DNA from: Telmatactis stephensoni
Lineage: Eukaryota; Cnidaria; Anthozoa; Actiniaria; Isophelliidae
Direction of reading: 5' to 3'
Length of the DNA: 64,000 nt
NCBI GenBank assembly: GCA_029948255.1
Contig: JALIZF010001875.1
Span: 682,001 to 746,000 of the forward strand
Each line of letters begins with the position of its first letter. Position 1 is the stretch's first letter. The translations under genes were made by a program, and so were the position numbers. Positions 1-12,666 of the stretch are shown here, in pieces. Under the pieces are notes generated by a model. That model made no database searches and was not told where the DNA came from. It saw only the letters and a list, made by a program, of their open reading frames with translations.

Positions 1-38
1 ATGAAAATTGTAATATTTGTTCATTCAAAGATGAGACT

Positions 39-173
39 GAAGAAGAAGAAGAAGAAGAAGAAGAAGAAGAAGAAGAAGAAGAAGAAGAAGAAGAAGAAGA
101 AGAAGAAGAAGAAGAAGAAGAAGAAGAAGAAGAAGAAGAAGAAGAAGAAGAAGAAGAAGAAGAAGAAGAAGAA
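39..173. repeat. (GAA)n microsatellite
   Basis: About 45 uninterrupted GAA triplets. A pure purine/pyrimidine tract of this length can form triplex DNA. The long Phe- or Glu/Lys-type reading frames across it are consequences of the repeat, not genes. Confidence 0.97.
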
Positions 174-1550
174 GGAATAGTAGTAAGAAAGAAAAACTAC
201 CAAAGGTGGCAAACGTTTTGATAACTGCATTATTTAAGCATAAGAAGAAAAATTAAAAGGTGATTTAGCAAGCAAAAAACAAAACAAAACATAACAAACA
301 AACAAGACGGTAAATCAATAACAAGACAGGAAAAATCCATAGCTACATTTTACGACCATATCTCAATATTTTCAGTGATTAAAATCAGCCTTGCAGCCGT
401 AGATTGTCCTTGCCTAGCCAGTTTTTATTCCAATGTAACTGGGGCTCTTCATTAGCTTGGCTAATTACAAGCACTTTTCTTTGTCGTTGAAGTTTAATGA
501 ATCGCTAGCTCTGATTTGTTTCTATTTTATCACGTGACATATCATGTGACCAACCGAAATCTGATGGGCTCAGTCATATAATTATACAAAAGAATAAGAT
601 TACAACGCCTTTCGCACTTTTACTCTACACCTTTTACTCTTAGCGAATAAATGCGGTAAAAATTAGTAATAATGAAATAATTACATAAAGTACTGATGAA
701 ATTAAACATTATGGAATATATGCTACTGAAAGCCTAGTTAGACTCCATACCAGCCATGTGTCAAACTGTTGCAACAAAATACAAGGAAAGTCTGAATATA
801 TTTGAAATTGTTTGTTCGATTTAGAATGGCCATAGCATTCAGCACATAACAGCCAAACGAATAATATGGTATTATTAGAGTTTGAATTGAGGACGGTATA
901 TGTACTAGGTCAGCAATAATCTTCAGATAAAGCCCTACTTTCTTTAATTTCCTGATTTCGCAGTTTAAAACCCGCCGTTCGGTAGACAGAAAGCCGAAAC
1001 GTACAGAAAACGCAAAGTGAGGACGGACTCTATGCCCTGCTATACATTTTTTGTATTCACGCTGTGAATTGCAATAGCCACTATCAACCGTACTTAGCAC
1101 ATAGTCGATAAAATCATAAAAATATAATGCGTCTTCACAGGCGTCTTTACTTCCGACTTCCGACCTCGCACGCTATCTCCACAATCGCAAACCATTCGCT
1201 AGTGCAGTATCGACTGTGAAAACGGCATGGTCAAAATACAGCACGCATGAATTTGGAATGTATTTTTTACAGACATTACAACACCAACACCACGGTCAAT
1301 GGCACGACTCTCATACGATGCAAACACTGCCCTATTATATTGCACTTTTGTCATGATTATTTCTCCGGTTTTTTGCCATTTTTTCACCTTTCTAGAGAAA
1401 AGAACAGCGCGCGCGCCGTTTTAGTTTGGACAGAGGCCACACCATCGAAATCTCGTTATAACCATAGAATTGTTTTCGTATGAGTGTGAAACGAACCATG
1501 TCGTGCCGTGACCGTGTCAGTGTCGCGTTGGCTATAAAAACAAAAATTCC
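174..1550. other. No gene seen
   Basis: AT-rich unique-looking sequence. Short open frames are present on both strands, but none has a recognisable domain, a convincing splice context or a composition unlike its surroundings. Confidence 0.6.
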
Positions 1551-1706
1551 TGCCGTAACCGTGCCGTGCCATGACCGTATCGTGCCGTAACCGTACCGTG
1601 CCGTACCATGACCGTATCGTGCCGTAACCGTACCGTGCCGTGCCATGACCGTACCGTGCCGTAACCGTACCGTGCCGTGCCATGACCGTGCCGTGCCCGT
1701 GCCGTT
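1551..1706. repeat. Minisatellite, about 37-bp period built from CCGTR pentamers
   Basis: The word GTAACC recurs at about 1554, 1586, 1623 and 1660. Between these, the pentamer CCGTG or CCGTA is repeated with a CCATGA interruption once per unit. More diverged copies of the pentamer extend left to about 1495. The Arg/His/Gly-rich frames here are repeat artefacts. Confidence 0.9.
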
Positions 1707-4700
1707 TTCACAGTCAAATGAAATCTACTCTATTATTCGGCTGGTGCTAGTGTGACGAGTGCCCAGGCCATTCTAAGCAGAATCAGTAGTTCTAAATCTC
1801 TTAAGTCGCGCTGAGCTTTGCTTGAATTTCATTGCAATAATGTGGTACGGAGTCTGAATTAGGCCTAAGTCAGGCTTACTCTTCGCCTATAAATCTGTTT
1901 GACTTTTCATAGGTTATTCTTAATGCGCCACTGTACCATATGCACAACCTTTTACTGACGCAACGGTGTAATATGAGTATTTCCATTATAACACAGAAAA
2001 CTCTATGAAACCCTCGCCTTAAGGCCTGCTATGTAGTGAAGTTGAAATAACGCTCCCAAATACCTAATTTGAGTCCAAGGAAAGTTGTGAAAGAAAGAAG
2101 TGGTCATAAAATTTTAGGTCAAATTTTGAGTAGGTAAAATAAAAGAATAATTAGGAGTGAAGTTCTTACGAATTTTTTTAACTTATTGAATGATTGCCTT
2201 TGACTTCGAAACGGAGACCTGTGGCTTTCTATGTAACTAAAAAAATCATTTTATAAACTTGTTATGAAGGTGCTTATTTCACGCTTTAAATGACCGCTTT
2301 TAGAGGTTTAAATGAATTCAGTGTTCATTTGTCCCCGTTCATTTATGCTTTATATCAGGGCGAGCGGTATATTGTGCTAAAATACTGCCTTTAAAGACTC
2401 AAACAAACAAATGTACAATTATTCCTTTATTATTATTATTACATTTTGCTATAATCTGTAGATTTTTCTCTTGTAACTAGTCAAGCCATTCGTAGGTAGT
2501 CTACCTGCTGACATATGTCAAAGAAAATATAATTTTTAGATAACTGAAACTTAGTCTTTCAGGGAGTTGTAAAAAAATTCAAATTTGCTGTTTTACTTTC
2601 GGTGACTTTGAGCAACTAAATAATACATCAGGAAGCTGCAAGTGTCCATTGAGGTAAATGAACCGAAAGAAAAGCGTCTGATAAGACCCTCATTTATTCG
2701 TGTAATGGTCACTAGGTTTTATGTTATCACACTCTTTATCTACTCAATAGACATATATTTTACACACACGAGACATATACTAGATTTGTAGCTCGAGGTT
2801 AATAATACTATGGTATTTCCATAACAATTGCTATTAATATCTTCTGCGATCAAAATCGACCTTTTTCTTTATAGAAATCCTAAAAACAATGCAAATAAAA
2901 GAAACCATACTCATTTAAACCTAACAACACTAATAATTTACAAGGTTTTAGCTAGATATTTGCAAAAACTCAAGGTGTAAAAATGGCGGGATTTTAAGTG
3001 TAAAAATGGCGGGCTTTCTTGACGCGCTCTCTTTTTTTTCTAATTATGCAAAGTTTTTTCTTAATCAATGTTGTTGGCTGCGATAGCGAAATGTAATTAA
3101 TTAAGTCTTGCAGTGTGGCGATAAGTGAAGTAAAGCACATATGCTATGCAAAACAGTCCATAAAGAGTCTGTCATTGACCCAAACACCTGTTACTATGAA
3201 TTTCAATCATAGCGATCTCAACCTTGATATAACAAGCAAACGCTTTCATTTTTACTTGACAGTTGAATCTCAAAGTCTTATGATCAACTTGAAACCTTCT
3301 CTCATGATCTATAAGGTGAGTCTATAAAGGTTTCTTCTTAAGAAGCCATTTTCAAGAAGTCAGTATGGTTGACGCCCAAATTTTACTGTGTTACGCTAGC
3401 CCCCAGCTCGGTTACAAAATAAGGCTGGATCTATTACTATGAATCGATAAAAAGCGAAGCGATCCTGTAGTTTTGACATTAGCGTCGTCTCTTATTTCAT
3501 GTGGTTTGTTTCTCAAAATCCCATGTCATTTGATCTCCAAGCAGATTTTTCGTTCTCGAGAAGACAGATTTCGCGAGGAATTTTTCGCTGTACGTTCGTG
3601 ATGCTTTCTAGTAACTTCTGTGGTGAAAACGAACAATGGAAATAAACACTAAAATGTTCTTTGAAACGCTCACTGAACAGCGAAATTTAGGGTTCTTTTA
3701 CGTTTTAAGAACTACATTTGTTCGTTTTGCCTAAAACTAGTCAGGAAAGAAGACAAAGGGATGGTTAGTCAAAAACAAATCTAAGCTGAGTAGTAATTGA
3801 CATGTACGTGTATTGTACTTCCTGAAACCTTACACCTTAAAATGTCTGATTAAAACCGTTTTTGCTTTAGTGTTAAATGACTTAAAAACATAAAGATTTT
3901 GTTTCACTGACGCCTTTATATTGTTGTACTTTTAAGAAGCCCCTGTCTCACATGTAATCTTTAATCAGTTACTCGCAGCACCATTTTTATATAAGTAAAG
4001 ATTACTATAAATGTCCAATATATATATTGACTACTGTTTTTCACATGTATTTTTCAGTGTCTGACTTATATTTTCATCGTTACCCGTATTTTTTACCTCC
4101 AGTTATGCTGCAACACTGAAATGAAACTTCAGTGTAAGGCGAGGATAATTCGCGGCAAGGATGATTTTTTTTTGGATAAGAAAATTGTACAATTTTCGGT
4201 AAACGGCACTGTTCTGACTTGTTTTGGGTACTGAAAGACAATATAAGTAAGATCTAGAAGAGTGCCTTTCACATCGAAAAAATTATCCTTTTCATATTAA
4301 AAATAGTATGTTTTTTGTCGTAAATTATCCTTGCCTTGCCAGTTTTTGTTCCACTGAGCGTACCTGCGGCTTCAGTTTCAATCTTAAGGAAATAAACCTT
4401 CGGAGCGAGTCTCAACGTGTTTTTATTCTCTTTAAATTGTAGTCATCCAGAGAATAGTGTGTAAAGAGACTAACAGTTTAGATATTATTTCACTCGACGT
4501 TGTAGAATCAACACGAGAGCTGCAATTTGCAAGTAACACCGAGTATAAATATAAAATGGAAGCGAAAAAGGCGGCGCGACAGAATGGCGGTTGCAACGTT
4601 TGGGTCATCTGCACAGTTTTCTTTTTCTTTTTTTTTAAACAAATTCTAAATTTGAAAGAGATTCTTTTAAAATCGGGCAGTTCCATTCAATGGTTAGCTA

Positions 4701-7029
4701 TTAAGCTTCACATTCATCTTGAAATAATTTTTAATTATATTGAGTTGTCATTATAATTCGGTGGCAATGTTGACGTGTCAATGATTTTCATTCATAAAGA
4801 AACCTTTAAAATGCTATTAGTTGTAGCACCCAGTGGGTTCAGTCATAACGAGATGACCACAAGTCAATTACATGACAAGTTGATGTGCTTACAAGTGTAT
4901 GTATACTGTCAGGTCCTGTCAGCTACAGGTATTCACTTGTCTCCTATCCTTCAAAACAACAAGACTTTTTTACCGATTTTGGCTCTTGTCTATGTGCATG
5001 TATGATTCAAACAATATATATAGTTACTTGAACCGCGATTTCTAGCGTTCCACTTCAACCAAAATGCTAGCGAATTCTATACCGTTTATTCTTACTCCTA
5101 TATATTTTCATTTCAAAAGCCGTGTTCTCTCTAGGACGCCATTGCAATGTGCATATTCTCAACAGTAAAGGTGAGTGAAAAAGCGATAGTTTTTTTAATA
5201 AAACAAGTGTTATTTTATAGCGTTTGCCATCCAACTAGCTTTATGTACTAGGATGAATTAATTCATTCACTCGTTAAATTTTGTAAAGTATTTGTACAAA
5301 GTATATAAATGTTCAAGTTTCAAAATGAAGGGTAAATTTGTGAAAGTATATTTTATTCCTGGTGCGTTTCAAATATGTGTGAGAACACTGAATACCGAAA
5401 AAGAAAACTGAAAAAGAGTTTCATTACTGAGTATAGAATCACTCACTCTGTAGTTGAATTGTTGTTTCCGATTTTAAAATCGGTTGCTTTTTTAATTATT
5501 GGTCATGTAATAATTAACCTACTAAAAAATAAAAAAATTATAGAGGGCCAATGATGTTGTAAAATGTAGTATAGGTAAGCCTTTGCATTCCTGTCTAATG
5601 AAAACTAGCTTGATCTTAATTTATGATTAAATATATGCGTATCTCTTGCCTGTTTTCAATTATTAATGCTATATAGACTCAAATAATTAAAGCTAGATGT
5701 TTTTAAAGTCTTTGAAGGTATTAGTAAATATTGAAATGTCCCTGCAAAAAGAAAGGAATACCTCCAGCTGACTTTTTTGGGGCGTTTGAATTGTTTATGA
5801 AAAAACCCTCTAGTTGCAGTCTATATCATAATAATGAGATGACATCTGACTCTTTTTGGTATTTTAGTTGATTCTACGAAAAAGCCTGCCTGGTTGTGTA
5901 TCATAATCAGTATTTTTTGCAATTCATAACACTTTTTTTATATTTGTTAAAACAAGCCTATTTGTATAGCCCATACAAGGTATATCGAAAATAAAGCCAT
6001 AACATTTTGACACCTTAATTCTGAAAAGGAACATTTCACCGGTAATTTCACGCTGATCCATTCTATTCATTGGTGCTATCAGCTTTTGTCCAAAGTAATG
6101 CTATCGATAAGCTTTGTCTCTCTCTGTTGGGGCTTGTCGTCAACATGGTGTCAACTCGCTAAAATGTTTCTCACCAGGAAATGTACACCTTTAGGCAGCT
6201 TATTACTCAAGATGTAAAAACATAAAAAGGATCTAAATGTAGGAATAACGGAAATAAGAGACAAATAAATAGACAAAGAACAATAAAAGGAGGATATAAA
6301 ATAGAAGAAAAATGGAATAAAAAGAGAAGAGAAGAGCGGGTAGTAAATGAAGAAAAGGATAACAAAAAGAAAAAAAAAGACTCAACATTTTTCAGTACTA
6401 TTGCAAAAATAAAATTGAGGCTTTAAAGGTGAATTGAACCTATATGCGTATTATGATAGGCGATGTTAAAATCGACATCAGGAATTCAAAAACGATTAAA
6501 TCAGACTGTCCTAAATGTTTGATCTGTGGCACATTTTTCAGTTGTAATATTGTTTTTGAATCTTTACAGCAAACTGTATTAACGCAAGTTAGCTGTGTTG
6601 ACTACATTTCATAACGGACTAAGCCGACCTACTTGACGGCCTACTTTGTCCATTTCAATTTCCGTTTTTAGAGTCCAAGTTTGATTAAAATAGTGTGTAT
6701 GAATATATTGGAAGAAACAGAAGCTAACCGTAGCTGGAAGCGCAGTCGTGATTTCTTCGATCACTGAAATACCACGTACAAACAATTCTTTAGAATTTGC
6801 AGAATCCCCGTACTTCTGTGATTGAACATTGCAAACTGTCTCGCTATTTCTTAGATAATTCTTGAATGAATGAAAGGTGGAGTATATGGAGCGATGCTCA
6901 ACAAACAATATGCACGATTCCCATGCTTCTATAACTCAACACTGCACGCTGTCTTACCATTCTTTAGTATATAGCGCCCGCGCGCGATAGAAGGTTCACA
7001 GATCTAGAAGTGTCTGAAGGGATACTCAA
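1707..7029. other. No gene seen; unique AT-rich sequence
   Basis: No open frame in this stretch has a recognisable domain. Small items visible are a short ATT run near 2430 and a duplicated word (TGTAAAAATGGCGGG) at about 2978 and 2999. There is also an A-rich run near 6290-6390. It may be intergenic or intronic. Confidence 0.5.
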
Positions 7030-7030
7030 C

Positions 7031-7072
<42 letters not shown>

Positions 7073-7101
7073 AACAACAACAACAACAACAACAACAACA
7101 A
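7030..7101. repeat. (CAA)n microsatellite
   Basis: About 23 CAA triplets with one interruption near 7070. The poly-Leu, poly-Val and poly-Cys frames on the minus strand come from this repeat. Confidence 0.96.
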
Positions 7102-8235
7102 AATGATAATAATTTGTATTATTTCCCGCATGCTTGTATAACTGAACATTGTACACTGCCTCACCATTTCCTGGATAGCTCATGCAAATGAATAGTAGGT
7201 GGGGTGTTTTAAAAGTAATACCGACAAACAATTGAGCATGCAATTCAAGCAAAAAGTGTATAGTTTTGATTACAAAATAAGCTAACTAAAAGTACTGAAG
7301 CTTTTGAACCTATACCAAAATGATTGATGACCATTCACGTCGACATATCTAGATAAAACTAAATGACAAGATTGATAAATGTCTCCTTATCACTTCATGG
7401 TCGATGAATGGGAGTGCAAGGACAATATTGGGTATTTTTAAAAGATAACTGAACACTTAAAATTAGTAATTTAAATAGTTAGTTAGACCTTTGTAATGAC
7501 AACTGTTTCTAAAAACTAGAAACCAATTTATTAAGCCTTTTGATGAAATACTTTGTGGACTTGAATTTTGATGACTTACAAACATTTCAAACTGAAAAGT
7601 TGCCCTTTGGAGCTAATCTGAAATCATATATTCACAGCAATACGATAATAAAATGTGGAATATAAAACGAGCTGCTGTCTCTATTTCTGACTAGTGCTTC
7701 CCTTGAACCAGCTCAAGCTAATCCTTCAGTTTCACAGCTGAGAAATGAAGTACTCTTTTATCGACAAGAAAAAAATGTTTGTTTGTTTGTACTTTTATCA
7801 AATTCCTGACATCGCGGAAAACGTCAAAAACAAATGTTTTTCATAAAATTAAATACTTTACAAGACCAACAGTTTCTTTTTGATACTTCGAAAACAAATA
7901 AGATTCTTAGCATCCAAAAAGAAAAAGAATTGAACTCTTGGAATAATTGACTGTCATTTTCTAATTGCTTTTGTGTGATATCACTGTTTGTGTGATAAAT
8001 GATCACTTGTTGACCTCTTGTAGACGCGTGGATCGGGTGAACTCTTAATAGACCTTTTGCTTGACTTGAGTTATTAATTAAGGTCTTTTCTCATTTCAAT
8101 AGTCTTGGGAATATCGGGATTCGTAATATTAGGAAACACAGGCCTTGAATGAAAGAATTTATTAATAACTGGTAAGTGAGAGTGAATAGTGTAACAAATT
8201 AAAAAATATTTCAAACAAAGTGTTTTGTTCTTGAA
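7102..8235. other. No gene seen
   Basis: AT-rich sequence with scattered short frames and no domain, RNA gene or repeat structure that I can support. Confidence 0.5.
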
Positions 8236-8572
8236 AACAGAACAGAACAGAACAGAACAGAACAGAACAGAACAGAACAGAACAGAACAGAACAGAACAG
8301 AACAGAACAGAACAGAACAGAACAGAACAGAACAGAACAGAACAGAACAGAACAGAACAGAACAGAACAGAACAGAACAGAACAGAACAGAACAGAACAG
8401 AACAGAACAGAACAGAACAGAACAGAACAGAACAGAACAGAACAGAACAGAACAGAACAGAACAGAACAGAACAGAACAGAACAGAACAGAACAGAACAG
8501 AACAGAACAGAACAGAACAGAACAGAACAGAACAGAACAGAACAGAACAGAACAGAACAGAACAGAACAGAG
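8236..8572. repeat. (AACAG)n pentanucleotide array
   Basis: About 67 perfect copies of AACAG over 337 bp, with no visible interruption. Three minus frames and one plus frame stay open through it because the 15-base supercycle has no stop codon. The repeated Phe-Cys-Ser-Val-Leu and Glu-Gln-Asn-Arg-Thr products are not evidence of genes. Confidence 0.98.
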
Positions 8573-8999
8573 ACAAACAAAACAATGCAATCTCGTAAGT
8601 TTTATGTGTCTAACATGTTTATACAGTTATTTTTTAAGTTTCACATGAATATTCCTAAACATTCTTGAGACGCCATGTTTAAATCAGACATCATGCAAAA
8701 CTCTCGTCGGCTAAAAAGTCTTTCATGATTTTTTAGCCCGCGGAAGTTGTGCAGAACTGTCGCAATTCTGAGGAGCACCAAGAAAGAAAACCATGGATCG
8801 ACGGAAAACCCAAGAACTGTCTGAAGAAATCGTTCTCTGATTTAAATATAATAATTAAGCTCGTAAGTATAAAAATAATTAATCAATAATAGAATTAATT
8901 CATTCAACTTTAAAGCAAATTTAAAAGTTACATGGATATATTAGGTTAAAACCAAGAGAAAATGTCGGACGAGAGGGCTAATTTAATCAAATGCATGTG
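8573..8999. other. No gene seen
   Basis: Short unique AT-rich stretch between the pentamer array and the hAT-like element, with no supported feature. Confidence 0.5.
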
Positions 9000-9004
9000 A
9001 ATAG

Positions 9005-10730
9005 CAGTGGCGGATCCAGGATTTTAACAGGGGGGGTGCATTTTTTAAAGTCGAGTAAAATTTTATTGAAAAACGTTTCTCATGTAAAAACGGTTGCCTG
9101 GGGTTCTCGTGGGCAGCGGGTACGTTTATTTAATTTATGCAAGAATAAGATAATATGGACACTAGTGTCGTGTTGGAAAAAAGATAAACAATATCACGAA
9201 TTAGTTATTCGCAAATTAAGTTTTTTTATGCGCCGGCTAACATTGGCATTTCAACATTATTCATTCTCAATGTCATTAGTATTATTTACAGGAGAACAAT
9301 AACATCGCAAGGTAGAGCTTAGAGAATATCAGTACAGTGAAAATGAATACGGGTGCCTTTTTTCAATACTTACTATTTAAGATAAAATATCAGCAAGTTG
9401 CATTCGACGTGGATGGCGGCGTGCAAAATTATCAATGATTTCATCTGTATTGTACCCTTCACCCCAAACTTAAACTCCCCGGAGAGGGAGGAAGAGATGC
9501 CGAGACTAGGCTAAACTAGGCTAGACTTATTATATCTTACTGTGAGAATTTAGCTTTTTTGATGTAAATATCATACATTTAATAAAATAAATATTTTTTG
9601 ACATTAAAATTTACCGACAATCAGCTGTTAATTTTGACAGCTAGCTGTCTCTAATCAAACAACTCATCAAAACTGAAACACGACTATAACATTGATTCTT
9701 ACATTTGAAAATAGGTATCATTTGGAAAGTTTTTAGTTTTGGCTGATACCTAGATACTTTTTGTAAGGATTTGGATAATAGTTTTGTTTTTAAATTTATC
9801 TAGTATTATCATGTCGCAATCTCCGCTTGATATAATCTTTGTAGCGAACAAACCTCGACTTATTTTTCTCATAAACAAGAGACAACTACACCAAAATTAA
9901 AAGATGATTGATTTATTAATTCTACACACATTTACTTATCAAGATGTGAAAGACAGAAAAATATCAACTCTGCTTAATATATAAAATGATCATAACCGTT
10001 AGAGAAATCACACAATATAAACGCGCGGCATAAACGACAGAAACCGGCCCACTCGATTTGCCTATGTTGATCTTAGGATGTTAATCTGTCTGATTAGGAA
10101 TAGCGAATTAGTGAATTTCCAGTTTATAAGAATTTCCAAATTTCCAGCTCATATAAATTGAGTTTTCATTGGTGAACTCAAAATGTAATCCATTGTCTTG
10201 TCGGCATACGGGAAAGAGAACTGAGGGATACCGAAAATTAGCTATATCATTACGAATACCTTCTTTTGTAGTAAACAAACGTAAATAACATAAACCACTG
10301 TATGAGATACCTTACCTTCTCTGAAATAATCTGTAATCTTTCGGCAGGACATACTGCAAATAAATGAATGCCGACTCTTCTTGCAGGTTGTTACCGAGTA
10401 GAAACTGGGCACCAGTTGTGTTCGCATTTTCCTCCGTCGTTCGGGTAGGGTGGACATGTGGGTGTATTTATGGCAATGAAGTGAAGATTATTATTGCGAT
10501 TAGGATAAATGCGAAAATTGAGGCACCGCAAAACCATTAAAGGACAAACAATGTAAGATCTATTAGCATTTTATAGTCTTATAGGGAACCGCCGTTTTTT
10601 ATAGGGTTGCGCCGTTCAGCTAACGACCTTCAAGAGCCTAAGGCATCAGCCGATGTTTTTTAAGGGAAAAGGGGGGGGGGGGGGGGGGGGTGCCCGTGCA
10701 CCCAATGAACCCCCCCTAAATCCGCCACTG
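9005..10730. mobile_element. hAT-like non-autonomous DNA transposon, 1.73 kb
   Basis: The left end reads CAGTGGCGGATCCAGG and the right end, reverse-complemented, reads CAGTGGCGGATTTAGG. Each is followed inward by a G-rich run. The 5-bp word AATAG lies directly outside both ends (9000-9004 and 10731-10735), consistent with a target duplication. CAGTGGCG-type ends are typical of hAT elements, but hAT duplications are normally 8 bp, so the superfamily is uncertain. No transposase frame is visible inside. Confidence 0.75.
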
Positions 10731-10789
10731 AATAGACTGAAAAAAGGGATACTATGGGTATTATTATTATTAATTTTGGTATTGGTTTT

Positions 10790-10965
10790 CAACATCAACA
10801 AATGAAAGTCTTTTGTGTATTAGGTCGAGGCAAGCTAGTTTTGAATTATCATGTTGTCATATTTGTGTGGTTTGTCATTTGCATCTAATTTAGGTCGTGA
10901 TTTCAACTTTTGTGTTGCTGTTTTGGTTGTTTTTTCTCATCTTTTTCTCGAAATCGCTCTCAGAT
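10790..10965. repeat. Diverged copy of the 33-kb MITE family
   Basis: The region around 10800-10890 shares an aligned run, including GGCAAGCTAGTT and flanking words, with 33210-33300 inside the MITE at 33095-33377. Its ends are not clear here. Confidence 0.4.
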
Positions 10966-11415
10966 TTTCTTTAAACGTTGTTTGGCTTTAACTGCAGGTT
11001 CTCTTTAAGCTGTCAAGTTAGACAAGGCGCAAAATTGAAAAAGTCGATCGCAAAAAGGGCAAAAGGCATTTTGGGGTAGAGGCTGGTAACATAATTATTC
11101 TAAACTAATTTTTAAGGCTGAATCCGAATATGGCTGTTACCAAGACGTATTCTGCAATCTTATTGTGTAAATGACGTATTTTGTGAATTGCTACAGTCAT
11201 TTCATACTAACGGCTTTTTCATGTAATTCTAAAACTTCCCAAACTTAAAAACAATTACCATGGCTGGAAAGAGCATATCAAAATCAGTAAAACTGTGAAG
11301 TTTAAAGGATATCAGTTGAAAACTCAAGGAGATACGAATTTTCAAAAAACGAAATTTTGTATGAAAACACTTACAGTTATAATTTTAAATAAAAACACAA
11401 CTTTTTTGAGTTTTA

Positions 11416-11458
11416 AACAAGACATGTTTCGGCTTTCATAAAGCCATCTTCAGTTGTT
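11416..11458 (-). ncRNA. Hammerhead ribozyme motif, type I, Penelope-associated
   Basis: Read on the minus strand, AACAA precedes CTGAAGA (the CUGANGA core). A perfect 6-bp helix II follows (GGCTTT and AAAGCC around an ATG loop), then GAAAC. A two-base-pair helix III (AC/GT around AT) leads to the GTC cleavage triplet, and TTGTT pairs with the first AACAA as helix I. All invariant core positions are present. Self-cleavage is predicted after the C that pairs with 11421. Hammerheads with tiny helix III are a known property of Penelope-like elements. Confidence 0.85.
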
Positions 11459-11597
11459 GAAGTGATTACAAGTTTGACTAAATGTATCTACTATTAATAG
11501 AATCTAGTTACATATAAAATTACAACGGTCATTACATAGTTTGAATACTTAAAATATGAAATATAAACAAACTAAAAACGAAAGATATATAAACAAA

Positions 11598-12034
11598 TTA
11601 CATATTGATGGTGGTATTAAAATGCTTAACCTGAGTGTTTAACTCAGGTTTAGAAGCCATAATATGAAGAGCTTCTTTTATTTTAAGTTGATAAGGACTA
11701 TTTGCTGTATCAATTATTTTAAAACTATCTGATGATGCAGCATTTTTACAATCTATGTTAGAAGACAAATGTTTGAAAATATGAGATTGTTTGTCGGAAA
11801 AAAGGTGTTCATTAATTCGTGTGGAAAGATGGCGAACTGTTTCACCTATATATCGAGCGTTACAGCTCGAACAAGAAAATTCATAGACCACACAAGATTT
11901 AAGAACATCAGGGATGGGATCTTTAACAGAAAATAAACGATTTATTTTAAATGAGTGAAAGACTAATTTGATATCTAGTTTATCACAAAAACGTTTGGAA
12001 AGCTGCCTAACTTTCTTTTGGGCAAAAGATGAAT
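11598..12034 (-). pseudogene. GIY-YIG endonuclease fragment of a Penelope-like element
   Basis: The fragment runs from a Lys-rich linker into LKSCVVYEFSC, NARYIGET and TRINEHL, then on to a stop codon. This matches the GIY-YIG module of Penelope-like elements: the Tyr-Ile-Gly core, then Arg and Glu on the following helix. The family uses this nuclease to nick target DNA. The frame is intact for about 145 codons but has no start of its own, because the element is truncated upstream. It is therefore a dead remnant, despite being open. Confidence 0.85.
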
Positions 12035-12603
12035 ACTTACAGTTATGCAAGAGATACAAACAAATTTCGATTTTTGAAAATTCGTATCTCCTTGATTTTT
12101 CAACTTATATCCTTCAAACTTCACAGTTTTACTGATTTTGATATGCTCTTTCCAGCTATGGTAATTGTTTTTAAGTTTGGGAACTTTTGGAATTACATGA
12201 AAAAGCCGTTAGTATGAAATGACTGTAGCAATTCACAAAACACGCCTTACACGTATAAGATTGCAGAATACGTCTTGGTAACAGTCATATTCGGATTCAT
12301 GCAGCATGAAAAATCGGTTTAGAATAGTTATGTTACCAGCCTCTACCCCAAAATGCCTCCAGGTATCTGATTTTTCGAAAATGCGCCTTGTCTAAGTCTA
12401 GATAACGAGAAAACGCACAGTAAGCAATTTTAGTGACGTCATCGGGGCGTAGCCGCATTAGCGCCGATCTTTACCAAACTAACATCTAGGCAACAAAAAT
12501 TCATTAAAAGAGGAATTGGAAATGTCTAGTTCAACAGAGCTCTGTGACAAGAATTGCAGCGGTTTAATGTTAGGTAGGTCAGTATTTCCAAAACCCCCAG
12601 ATA

Positions 12604-12624
12604 GACACAGACAGACAGACAGAC

Positions 12625-12665
<41 letters not shown>

Positions 12666-12666
12666 G
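12604..12666. repeat. (CAGA)n microsatellite
   Basis: About 15 tetramers with one CAGATAGA interruption. It gives a spurious Cys-Leu-Ser-Val frame on the minus strand. Confidence 0.95.

Larger units (their letters stand above)
11381..12034 (-). mobile_element. 5'-truncated Penelope-like retroelement
   Basis: The perfect 12-bp word ACTTACAGTTAT lies at both borders (11369-11380 and 12035-12046), so this looks like a clean insertion with a target duplication. The minus strand encodes the C-terminal GIY-YIG part of a Penelope-like protein, followed by a 3' tail with a hammerhead ribozyme motif. The reverse transcriptase is missing, as expected of 5' truncation during target-primed insertion. 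Confidence 0.88.
11018..12396. mobile_element. Palindromic (foldback) element split by a Penelope-like insertion
   Basis: About 345 bp at 11018-11365 is matched in inverted orientation at 12050-12396. Shared words include GCATTTTGGGGTAGAGGCTGG and GGAGATACGAATTTTCAAAAA. The arms have drifted by several percent. The short loop has been opened by a retroelement fragment (11381-12034). Confidence 0.85.

Noticed and set aside
21..230. Poly-Phe open frame on the minus strand
   Set aside because: It is entirely the GAA microsatellite read as TTC codons.
1392..1717. Arg/His/Gly/Tyr-rich overlapping minus-strand frames
   Set aside because: They are produced by the CCGTR minisatellite and overlap each other in different frames.
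8074..8668. Several long frames with Phe-Cys-Ser-Val-Leu or Glu-Gln-Asn-Arg-Thr repeats
   Set aside because: They are translations of the AACAG array, open in several frames on both strands at once.
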